From positions 1-64,000 of the forward strand of contig CAMGZH010000008.1 of the NCBI GenBank assembly GCA_946182825.1: a stretch of DNA of 64,000 nt, read 5' to 3'. This document shows, in pieces, positions 8,344 through 14,806 of this stretch (position 1 is the stretch's first letter; each line of letters opens with the position of its first letter). This stretch comes from an uncultured Lachnospiraceae bacterium (GTDB lineage: Bacteria > Bacillota > Clostridia > Lachnospirales > Lachnospiraceae). The notes beneath the pieces are model-generated. The model had not been told where the DNA came from and ran no database searches. It was given only the letters and a program-made list of their open reading frames with translations. The translations under genes were made by a program, and so were the position numbers.

Positions 8344-10449
8344 TAATGAAAAGAGAAGCTGTCCGTATGTCGGATAACTTAAGTACTTCTCAGGGATAAG
8401 ACTCTCTGCTGCATCAACAGAAGCTCTCAGTACATCCATATCGGAAAGGATGGTCTCATAGTAGCTTGTTGCCTTGGCAAGCTCATCCTCCATAGCCTCA
8501 GCCTTAGCCGTATCCTCTGTCAGCTTCTTAAGGCTTGTTCCGATGGAAGCAGCCTCTGCATCCAGCTTCTTGAGAACATCTGCCTCATAGCTTGCGCCAT
8601 CACCGAGAAGGCTCTTCTTCTGTAATGCCTCCTCTGTCAGATCCTTCATATAAGAAACAAGGCTTCCGGTAAAGTCCTTACGTACCATCTCCTGAAGTGC
8701 CAAAGACTCGATATGGATGGTCTTGGAATAATTCTCAAGATTGATCTCGTATCTTGCCTCAACCTCAGCATCGGTATAAATACCGTGGTCGGTAAAGAGC
8801 TTCTTATTCTTGTCTGCAACCAGTCTTGGCATTGCCTGTGGCAATGACTTTAAGTTGTAAAGACCGCGCTTCTCAGCTTCCTCGATCCACTCGTCGGTAT
8901 AACCGTTACCATTGAACAGAACCTTCTTATGATCAAGAAGCATGCTGCGAAGAAGCTTTGTCACCTCTTCCTCAAGCTTATCTGCTTCCACATCCTTGAG
9001 CTTGTCGTACATTCTGCGAAGCTCTTCTGCAACTGCAGTGTTCAGTACGATGTTAGGGTCTGCAACAGAAAGTGCGGAACCCGGCATACGGAACTCGAAC
9101 TTGTTACCTGTGAATGCGAATGGTGATGTACGGTTACGGTCTGTTGTATCCTTTGTGATATGAGGAAGTACATGTGCTCCCATATCGAACTTCTCTTTTG
9201 CAACAGCCTCAAATGGCTTGCCTGCCTCTAAGGCATCCAGTACCGCCTGCAGCTCATCTCCAAGGAAAATAGAAATGATTGCCGGTGGTGCCTCGTTAGC
9301 TCCCAGACGGTGATCGTTTCCTGCAGATGCAACCGATACACGAAGAAGATCTGCGTACTCATCTACTGCAGCAATGATTGCCATAAGGAATACAAGGAAC
9401 TGTGTATTCTCACCCGGCTTCTTACCAGGATCAAGAAGGTTCTCACCCTGATCGGTTACCATAGACCAGTTATCATGCTTACCGGATCCGTTGATTCCCT
9501 CGAATGGCTTCTCATGGAGAAGACATGCATAGTGATGACGATCTGCCACCTTCTTCATAACTTCCATTGTAAGCTGGTTATGATCAACCGCCACGTTGGC
9601 TGTCTCAAATACAGGAGCAAGCTCATGCTGAGATGGTGCTACCTCGTTGTGCTTTGTCTTAGCCGGAACACCAAGCTTCCAAAGCTCGTGATCCAAGTCA
9701 TGCATGAACTCGGATACCTTTGGCTTTAATACTCCGAAGTAATGATCCTCCATCTCCTGTCCCTTAGGTGCCGGTGCGCCCAGAAGGGTACGGCCACACA
9801 TCAGAAGATCCTTACGCTTTAAGTACATATCCTTATCAATTAAGAAGTACTCCTGCTCGGAACCAATGGTTGTATCTACATGTGATACATCCTCTCTTCC
9901 AAGAAGCTTTAAAACCTTAACAGCCTCCTTGGAAAGAGCTTCCATAGAACGAAGAAGCGGTGTCTTCTTATCTAATGACTCACCGCCGTAGGAACAGAAA
10001 GCGGTAGGAATATATAAGGAACCATCCTTAACGAATGCCGGTGAACTTGGATCCCAAGCTGTATAACCTCTTGCCTCAAAGGTTGCACGAAGACCACCGG
10101 ATGGGAAAGAAGATGCATCAGGCTCACCCTTTACAAGCTCCTTACCGGAGAACTCCATAAGTACTGTTCCGTCAGAAGTCGGGGAAATAAAACTGTCATG
10201 CTTCTCTGCTGTAAGTCCTGTCATAGGCTGGAACCAATGTGTGAAGTGGGTAGCTCCATGCTCCATTGCCCATTCCTTCATAACTGCAGCTACCGTATTC
10301 GCAACATCCAGCTCCAGATGACTTCCACTCTTTACAGACTTGCGAATTGCCTTGTAAACGTCCTTCGGAAGACGCTCTCTCATGACCTTGTCATTGAAGA
10401 CCATGGTGCCATATTCTTCAGGAATTCCTGTACTCATTTTTTCTTCCAT
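8338..10449 (-). CDS. glnN: Glutamine synthetase type III
   Basis: This enzyme makes glutamine from glutamate, ammonia and ATP. The length of 703 residues and the motifs NEVAPSQHELAP, GINGSGKHDNWS and FAFTGNKFEFRMPGS are those of GSIII, the large form common in Clostridia and Bacteroidetes. I choose the start MEEKMSTG at 10449 because GGAGGA lies at proper spacing before it. The reading frame stays open 25 codons further, but those codons lie inside the leader and its terminator hairpin. It heads the glnN-gltB-gltD-amt run. The C-terminal residues LFSLR overlap a repeat shared with 27929-27946. No other glutamine synthetase is present in the window. Confidence 0.95.
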   Translation of the reverse strand: MEEKMSTGIPEEYGTMVFNDKVMRERLPKDVYKAIRKSVKSGSHLELDVANTVAAVMKEWAMEHGATHFTHWFQPMTGLTAEKHDSFISPTSDGTVLMEFSGKELVKGEPDASSFPSGGLRATFEARGYTAWDPSSPAFVKDGSLYIPTAFCSYGGESLDKKTPLLRSMEALSKEAVKVLKLLGREDVSHVDTTIGSEQEYFLIDKDMYLKRKDLLMCGRTLLGAPAPKGQEMEDHYFGVLKPKVSEFMHDLDHELWKLGVPAKTKHNEVAPSQHELAPVFETANVAVDHNQLTMEVMKKVADRHHYACLLHEKPFEGINGSGKHDNWSMVTDQGENLLDPGKKPGENTQFLVFLMAIIAAVDEYADLLRVSVASAGNDHRLGANEAPPAIISIFLGDELQAVLDALEAGKPFEAVAKEKFDMGAHVLPHITKDTTDRNRTSPFAFTGNKFEFRMPGSALSVADPNIVLNTAVAEELRRMYDKLKDVEADKLEEEVTKLLRSMLLDHKKVLFNGNGYTDEWIEEAEKRGLYNLKSLPQAMPRLVADKNKKLFTDHGIYTDAEVEARYEINLENYSKTIHIESLALQEMVRKDFTGSLVSYMKDLTEEALQKKSLLGDGASYEADVLKKLDAEAASIGTSLKKLTEDTAKAEAMEDELAKATSYYETILSDMDVLRASVDAAESLIPEKYLSYPTYGQLLFSLR

Positions 10450-10498
10450 CTTCTTTCCTCCATTTTGAACAGTTTCAGTCTCAATTGCACTACTGTAC

Positions 10499-10556
10499 AA
10501 AAAAGGGGACCACCGGTAAGACAACCATCCTTCAGATGCTTACCAGCGGCCCCTTT
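10499..10556 (-). terminator. Second leader terminator upstream of glnN
   Basis: Arms AAAGGGGCC...GGTAAG and CTTACC...GGTCCCC are followed by TTTTTT on the minus strand. The hairpin lies about 50 bases upstream of the glnN start and inside the transcribed leader if the promoter at 10654-10683 is used. It is one of two terminators in series, so full-length glnN mRNA should need antitermination or RNA refolding. Confidence 0.75.
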
Positions 10557-10582
10557 GCCGTACATTTTATTAACCTGGAAAA

Positions 10583-10634
10583 TAAAGAAAAAGCGCCCTG
10601 ACGGGTCACAAAACCTTGTGACCGATCAGAACGC
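10583..10634 (-). terminator. First leader terminator upstream of glnN
   Basis: A long stem combines an outer arm GCGTTCTGA/TCAGGGCGC (two G-U pairs) with an inner arm GGTCACAA/TTGTGACC. It is followed by TTTTTCTTTATTTT on the minus strand. The 5' outer arm also forms part of the small hairpin at 10628-10643, so the two structures exclude each other. Confidence 0.8.
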
Positions 10635-10643
10635 CGTTGTTCT
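10628..10643 (-). promoter_or_regulatory. Alternative hairpin competing with the first glnN terminator
   Basis: A 5-bp stem AGAAC/GTTCT closes the six-base loop AACGGC, close to the predicted transcription start. Its 3' side is the 5' arm of the first terminator, so forming it would block termination. ANTAR antiterminator proteins bind hairpins with six-base loops that have A at position 1 and G at position 4; this loop fits, but the usual partner hairpin was not found. The ANTAR link is a hypothesis. Confidence 0.45.
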
Positions 10644-10653
10644 CATGTGCTAT

Positions 10654-10683
10654 GTTATACCACAGCCCACAAAGCCTTGTCAA
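10654..10683 (-). promoter_or_regulatory. glnN promoter
   Basis: TTGACA (10678-10683) and TATAAC (10654-10659) are separated by 18 bases. Transcription should start near 10647, giving a leader of about 200 bases that carries two terminators. Confidence 0.75.
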
Positions 10684-10753
10684 ACACTTTTGTGAATTTT
10701 TTTCATCCGTGCTTGCATTTCATTCAATCGTACAAGTTATCTTTCATTTGCAA

Positions 10754-10782
10754 TTGACAAATACATTATGGAAGCGTATGAT
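10754..10782 (+). promoter_or_regulatory. asnB promoter
   Basis: A perfect TTGACA (10754-10759), a 17-base spacer and TATGAT (10777-10782) predict a start near 10789. It diverges from the glnN promoter across about 70 bases, so a shared upstream regulator could act on both. Confidence 0.8.
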
Positions 10783-10817
10783 TAGCAACATAATTTATTT
10801 ACTTTAATACATAAGAG

Positions 10818-10869
10818 CGGCAAAGACGCCGGTACTCATTTGGAGATGCCACGTCTTTGCCGTTTTTTA
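10818..10869 (+). terminator. Leader terminator upstream of asnB
   Basis: Perfect 11-bp arms CGGCAAAGACG/CGTCTTTGCCG with an extended inner stem are followed by TTTTTTATTT. It lies about 30 bases after the predicted start site and 35 bases before the asnB start codon. Only a regulated readthrough would allow strong asnB expression. I could not find a competing antiterminator fold. Confidence 0.8.
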
Positions 10870-10904
10870 TTTAGTAACTACCATAATCAAAGGAGGATCT
10901 TACC

Positions 10905-12569
10905 ATGTGTTCCATTTTAGCCTGCACAGGCAGTTCCTTATCTAAGGAAAACTTTACTGCCCTTTTAATGAAAACCATTTCCAGAGGACCGGATGACAGC
11001 CGTGTCAATTCCGTCGGCGATGGCTTCATGGGCTTTAACCGGTTATCTATTATGGGCCCGGCCCCAACCGGTATGCAGCCTTTTCATTTATATGAGAATT
11101 CCAGCATTTGTAATGGTGAGATCTATAATTTCCGTTCTTTAAAGAAGCAGCTTCAGGAGTTAAACTACACCTTCCTTTCCGAATCCGATTGTGAAGTGCT
11201 GCTTCCTATGTATGAGCAGTTCGGTTGTGACATGTTTGCCATGCTGGATGCAGAGTTCGCCTGCGTTCTCTATGACGGTCGCAGCAACAGTTGGATCGCC
11301 GCAAGAGATCCCATCGGTATCCGCCCCCTCTACTACGGAAAAGATCAGCAGGGTGATATGCTCTTTGCCTCCGAACCCAAGAACCTGGTAGGCGTATGTG
11401 ACCGGATCAAGCCATTCCCACCGGGATGCTATTATAAGGACGGTTCCTTTACCCGCTATGCTGACCCGGCCGTAGTCAAGGGTCCCTGCACCAATAACCT
11501 ATCCAAGGCAACCCAGGGTGAGCACCCCTTTGCCGTAACCGGTACCACAAGAGAAAACATGGGTTACCGTCACGACAGTATGGAAACCATCTCCAAAGAG
11601 ATCCACGATCGTCTCATCAAAGCTGTTGAGAAGCGTCTGGACAGTGATATGCCGGTGGGCTTCCTGTTAAGCGGTGGTCTGGATTCTTCCCTGGTCTGCG
11701 GAATCGCTGCCAAGATGATGGACAAGCCGCTGAAGACCTTTGCCATCGGTATGGACATCGATGCCATCGATTTAAAATATGCCCGTCAGGTTGCCGACTA
11801 CATCCACAGCGATCACACGGAGGTCATCATCACCGCAGAGGATGTAAAAAATGCCGTTGAGCCGGTTATCGCAGCCCTTGGCACCTACGATATCACCACC
11901 ATCCGCGCCTCCATCGGTATGTACCTGATCTGCAAGTGGATCCATGAGAACACCGATATCCGTGTCCTCCTCACCGGCGAGATCTCCGATGAGATGTTCG
12001 GATACAAATATACCGATTTCGCTCCGACCCCTGCGGATTTCCAGCAGGAGGCCTGCAAGAGAATCCGTGAGATCAACGTCTACGACGTACTTCGCGCCGA
12101 CCGTTGTATCTCCGTCAACTCCTTAGAGGCCCGTGTTCCCTTCGGCGATCTGGATTTTGTTGATTATGTTATGAGCATTGATCCTGCCCTTAAGATGAAC
12201 ACCTACGGCATCGGTAAATATCTCCTTCGGCATGCCTTTGAAGAAGATAAACTGATTCCGGAGAACATTCTGATGAGAGAAAAGGCAGCCTTTTCCGATG
12301 CTGTCGGTCATTCTCTTCGTGATGACCTTATGGAATATGCTGCAGCACAGGTTGACGATGCCACCTGGGAAGAAGCGTGCAGGAAGTACGATGTGGTAGC
12401 TCCTTTCACCAAGGAATCCCTCTACTACCGTCAGGTATTCGAAAAGTACTATCCGGGTCAGGCTTCCATGATCCCTGCCTACTGGATGCCGAACAAGACC
12501 TGGCCGGGCTGTGATGTGGATGACCCATCCGCACGAGTTCTCAGCAACTACGGAGCATCCGGCGAATAA
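10905..12569 (+). CDS. asnB: Asparagine synthase, glutamine-hydrolysing
   Basis: It makes asparagine from aspartate, glutamine and ATP in the cytoplasm. The 554-residue protein has Cys2 as the amidotransferase nucleophile (MCSILACTG), a class II domain over about residues 2-190 with NGEIYN, and an ATP pyrophosphatase domain with the P-loop LLSGGLDSSLV. The length matches E. coli AsnB. The start follows AAAGGAGGATCTTACC. It diverges from the glnN operon and, like it, has a terminator in its leader, which suggests both respond to nitrogen or glutamine state. A strong terminator follows the stop codon. Confidence 0.95.
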   Translation: MCSILACTGSSLSKENFTALLMKTISRGPDDSRVNSVGDGFMGFNRLSIMGPAPTGMQPFHLYENSSICNGEIYNFRSLKKQLQELNYTFLSESDCEVLLPMYEQFGCDMFAMLDAEFACVLYDGRSNSWIAARDPIGIRPLYYGKDQQGDMLFASEPKNLVGVCDRIKPFPPGCYYKDGSFTRYADPAVVKGPCTNNLSKATQGEHPFAVTGTTRENMGYRHDSMETISKEIHDRLIKAVEKRLDSDMPVGFLLSGGLDSSLVCGIAAKMMDKPLKTFAIGMDIDAIDLKYARQVADYIHSDHTEVIITAEDVKNAVEPVIAALGTYDITTIRASIGMYLICKWIHENTDIRVLLTGEISDEMFGYKYTDFAPTPADFQQEACKRIREINVYDVLRADRCISVNSLEARVPFGDLDFVDYVMSIDPALKMNTYGIGKYLLRHAFEEDKLIPENILMREKAAFSDAVGHSLRDDLMEYAAAQVDDATWEEACRKYDVVAPFTKESLYYRQVFEKYYPGQASMIPAYWMPNKTWPGCDVDDPSARVLSNYGASGE

Positions 12570-12582
12570 ATGATAAAGAAAA

Positions 12583-12606
12583 AGCACCCTTCGGGGTGCT
12601 TTTTTA
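12583..12606. terminator. Terminator between convergent asnB and yhhQ
   Basis: AGCACCC/GGGTGCT with loop TTCG is followed by T6 on the plus strand and is preceded by an A-run that gives a T-run on the minus strand. It can serve both convergent genes. Confidence 0.9.
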
Positions 12607-12619
12607 TCGGATAACCGAA

Positions 12620-13297
12620 TCAGAATGGACTGTAGCTTGTCTCGTAATCAAAGGTATCGATGTTCTCTTTTTTCTTGAGGAAGCCGACCACACCGTAGGT
12701 AAGTGGAGTACAGACCGCCTCAAAGATAACCTTGAACAGGTACTGGCAGACGATCATGGTTACCAGCTGCTTCACCTGCATGGTTCCCGCAAAGGAGATG
12801 GTAACAAATAAAAAGGAATCAAAGGCCTCTCCCACAATGGTAGAACCGATGGTTCTCATCCAAAGCCTATCACCGCCGGTGGCAACCTTCATCCGTGAAA
12901 GGATCATGGAATTGGAGAACTCACCAAAGAGATAACCGATCAGGGACGCCACAAACACACGAGGGGTCGTTCCCAGAACCACAGCGAAGGCCTCCTGATT
13001 TCCCCAGAATCCCGGGTGCGGAAGGGCAATGGTGAGCATGTACATTGCCACTGCAAAAAAACTGCAGAAGAATCCCATCCAGATGATCAGTCGCGCTCTG
13101 ACAAATCCATACACCTCGGTAAACACATCACCGAAAATATAGGTTACAGGGAAAAGCACCACGGCTGCCGGAAGTGTGATCTGATCCGTAACCGCCCACA
13201 TCTTTCCGGCGATCAGGTTGGAAATCAGCAGACAGGTCACATAGGCCATGGCAATGATAACAAACAGGCCGGAATACGTTGTTTTTTCTTCGTTCAT
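12620..13297 (-). CDS. yhhQ: Queuosine precursor transporter, YhhQ/VUT family
   Basis: The 225-residue membrane protein has about six hydrophobic segments and family motifs such as FPVTYIFGDVFTEVYG and an EFSNSMILSRMK region. YhhQ proteins take up queuosine precursors such as preQ0 or preQ1. It lies 32 bases downstream of queF, which makes preQ1, and both genes are behind a preQ1-I riboswitch, which strongly supports the substrate. The start follows AAGGAGTTTTAT. Confidence 0.9.
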   Translation of the reverse strand: MNEEKTTYSGLFVIIAMAYVTCLLISNLIAGKMWAVTDQITLPAAVVLFPVTYIFGDVFTEVYGFVRARLIIWMGFFCSFFAVAMYMLTIALPHPGFWGNQEAFAVVLGTTPRVFVASLIGYLFGEFSNSMILSRMKVATGGDRLWMRTIGSTIVGEAFDSFLFVTISFAGTMQVKQLVTMIVCQYLFKVIFEAVCTPLTYGVVGFLKKKENIDTFDYETSYSPF

Positions 13298-13329
13298 ATA
13301 AAACTCCTTCTCTTTTCTATCCGCAGGGA

Positions 13330-13824
13330 TCAGCGGTTATCTACCTTTTCCGGATACAGATCGTGATGCACCAGGCGGTCAAACGCCACCTCTTCCCACT
13401 TTGTTCCCGGTTTGCCATAGTTACAGTAAGGATCGATGGAAATACCTCCTCTTGGAGTGAATTTTCCCCAGACCTCGATATACTTAGGATCCATCAAGGC
13501 GATCAGATCCTTCATGATCTTATTGACGCAATCCTCATGGAAATCCCCGTGATCACGGAAGGAAAACAGGTACAGTTTCAGACTCTTGGACTCTACCATC
13601 TTCACATCCGGAACATAGGAAATATAGATCGTTGCAAAATCCGGCTGCCCTGTAATAGGACAAAGGCTTGTAAACTCCGGACAGTTGAATTTTACAAAAT
13701 AATCATTTCCCGGATGCTTGTTGTCAAAGGTCTCCAGAACCCCCGGATCGTAATCCTTTGAATACTTTGTTCCCTGACTTCCTAGCTGTGTCAGTTCTCC
13801 CCGCTCGCGCTTATCATTTTCCAT
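13330..13824 (-). CDS. queF: NADPH-dependent 7-cyano-7-deazaguanine reductase
   Basis: QueF reduces preQ0 to preQ1 on the way to queuosine in tRNA. I start the protein at MENDKRERG (164 residues), which has GAGG eight bases upstream. With this start, Cys55 in TSLCPITGQ, Asp62, His96 and Glu97 fall at the numbers known for the catalytic residues of the B. subtilis enzyme. [13 protein letters not shown] is the QueF family motif. The frame is open eight codons further upstream, but without a better binding site. The first biosynthetic enzymes (QueD, QueE, QueC) are not in this window. Confidence 0.95.
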   Translation of the reverse strand: MENDKRERGELTQLGSQGTKYSKDYDPGVLETFDNKHPGNDYFVKFNCPEFTSLCPITGQPDFATIYISYVPDVKMVESKSLKLYLFSFRDHGDFHEDCVNKIMKDLIALMDPKYIEVWGKFTPRGGISIDPYCNYGKPGTKWEEVAFDRLVHHDLYPEKVDNR

Positions 13825-13856
13825 TACATTGACCTCTTTTCCATTCATTTCGACTG

Positions 13857-13888
13857 AAATAAAAAAGGTCCTGTCTACGACAGGACCT
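13857..13888 (-). terminator. preQ1 riboswitch terminator
   Basis: A perfect stem AGGTCCTGTC/GACAGGACCT with loop GTA is followed by TTTTTTATTT on the minus strand, upstream of queF. Its 5' arm can instead pair with CAGGAC at the end of the aptamer, the expected antiterminator. Confidence 0.9.
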
Positions 13889-13911
13889 AAAAACGCTTCT
13901 TCATCTTCAGT

Positions 13912-13953
13912 CCTGGTTTTGTTTAAGGACAGGATGGTACAAACGAACTGTCC
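13912..13953 (-). promoter_or_regulatory. preQ1-I riboswitch aptamer
   Basis: Stem GGACAG/CTGTCC closes a pyrimidine-rich loop that starts TTCG, and is followed by the tail TTAAACAAAACCAGG. The tail is nearly the same as the A-rich tail of the Thermoanaerobacter tengcongensis preQ1-I aptamer. The final CCAGG can pair either within the pseudoknot or with the terminator arm. Bound preQ1 should therefore favour termination and switch queF and yhhQ off. Confidence 0.85.
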
Positions 13954-13973
13954 GCTGCAACTGCAGCCTAGCT

Positions 13974-14002
13974 AGAATAGCTCAAAAAAGAAAAATTGTC
14001 AA
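13974..14002 (-). promoter_or_regulatory. queF operon promoter
   Basis: TTGACA (13997-14002), a 17-base spacer and TATTCT (13974-13979). The -35 box overlaps the stop codon of the upstream gene. The aptamer starts about 20 bases after the -10 box. Confidence 0.8.
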
Positions 14003-14601
14003 CCGAAAGCTCCCTTGTCATCTCCTGCAACCGAAGCCTTCACACTCTGTGTCTCCGGCTCTTCCCCGGAAGGGGCGTCCCCGGCCTTCGTCCATTTCCC
14101 CTGCTTCCAGTTGATCAGAAGATCTCCTGCCAGGGTCAGGATCAGAGCCTTCCATCCCACAAGAATGGAAAAGATGATCCAGCCGATGACGCCAAAGGTC
14201 AGCCCAATGCCAAAGTTATACACAAGACAGAGCACCGTACTGGAAAAGACATCCTGCATCTGGTCGTGGACAGGCCGCATGGCTTCGAGAAAAGCCTTGC
14301 CCATACCGTAGGCACCTGCCGGGATCCACTGCACCTTATGAAATTCCATCTCAAAGAGCCCCTTCTGAACCGACGGATCCAGCGCCTGCATATAAGCCAG
14401 AAAAGAAAGCCCCATAAATGCCAAAAGAAATCCCATTGTGATCCGAAGCCGAAAATACTGCAACAGCTTAAAAAACTTCCCTACCGTGAAATGACAGGTC
14501 AGGACAAACAACACCACTGCCACCAGATACACCACGATGATCGCCATTCCAAGCTCTTCTACCGCATCGAAAAGAGCTCCGTACAATACATTCTCAATCA
14601 T
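13999..14601 (-). CDS. Membrane protein of unknown function
   Basis: The 200-residue protein has about four hydrophobic segments (near residues 14-38, 52-72, 120-140 and 145-165) and a hydrophilic C-terminal tail rich in Glu, Ser and Gly. I start at MIENVLYG because GGGGG lies five bases upstream; a TTG four codons earlier is also open. I do not recognise a family. It is followed directly by the riboswitch-controlled queF operon but has its own position upstream of that promoter, so a role in queuosine metabolism is not implied. Confidence 0.8.
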   Translation of the reverse strand: MIENVLYGALFDAVEELGMAIIVVYLVAVVLFVLTCHFTVGKFFKLLQYFRLRITMGFLLAFMGLSFLAYMQALDPSVQKGLFEMEFHKVQWIPAGAYGMGKAFLEAMRPVHDQMQDVFSSTVLCLVYNFGIGLTFGVIGWIIFSILVGWKALILTLAGDLLINWKQGKWTKAGDAPSGEEPETQSVKASVAGDDKGAFG

Positions 14602-14713
14602 ATATTCCCCCAATCATAAGCCGCATTGCCCGCTCCCCTGCAGACAACACTCCCAAATGCTATATGTTATTATACACAATTTTATGATACTGTGCCGTAC
14701 GCAAAACGTTTCT

Positions 14714-14766
14714 AAAAAAGGACACCCCACGGAAAGCCCTCTATTCCTCGCTTCCGTGCGGTGTCC
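14714..14766 (-). terminator. Terminator of the large Ig-like surface protein gene
   Basis: GGACACC...CACGGAA pairs with TTCCGTG...GGTGTCC and is followed by TTTTTT on the minus strand, about 40 bases past the stop codon at 14807. Confidence 0.85.
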
Positions 14767-14806
14767 TGTAGAAGATGAAATCTTTTATCGATTCCCTGTT
14801 CTTCGA

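Noticed and set aside
8338-10524. Longer glnN start at 10524
   Set aside because: The extra 25 codons include the second leader terminator region. The ATG at 10449 has GGAGGA at proper spacing and gives a normal GSIII N-terminus.
10590-10700. T-box or known glutamine riboswitch in the glnN leader
   Set aside because: No T-box sequence or specifier loop and no glnA RNA motif is visible. The structure is terminator-based with an unknown sensor.
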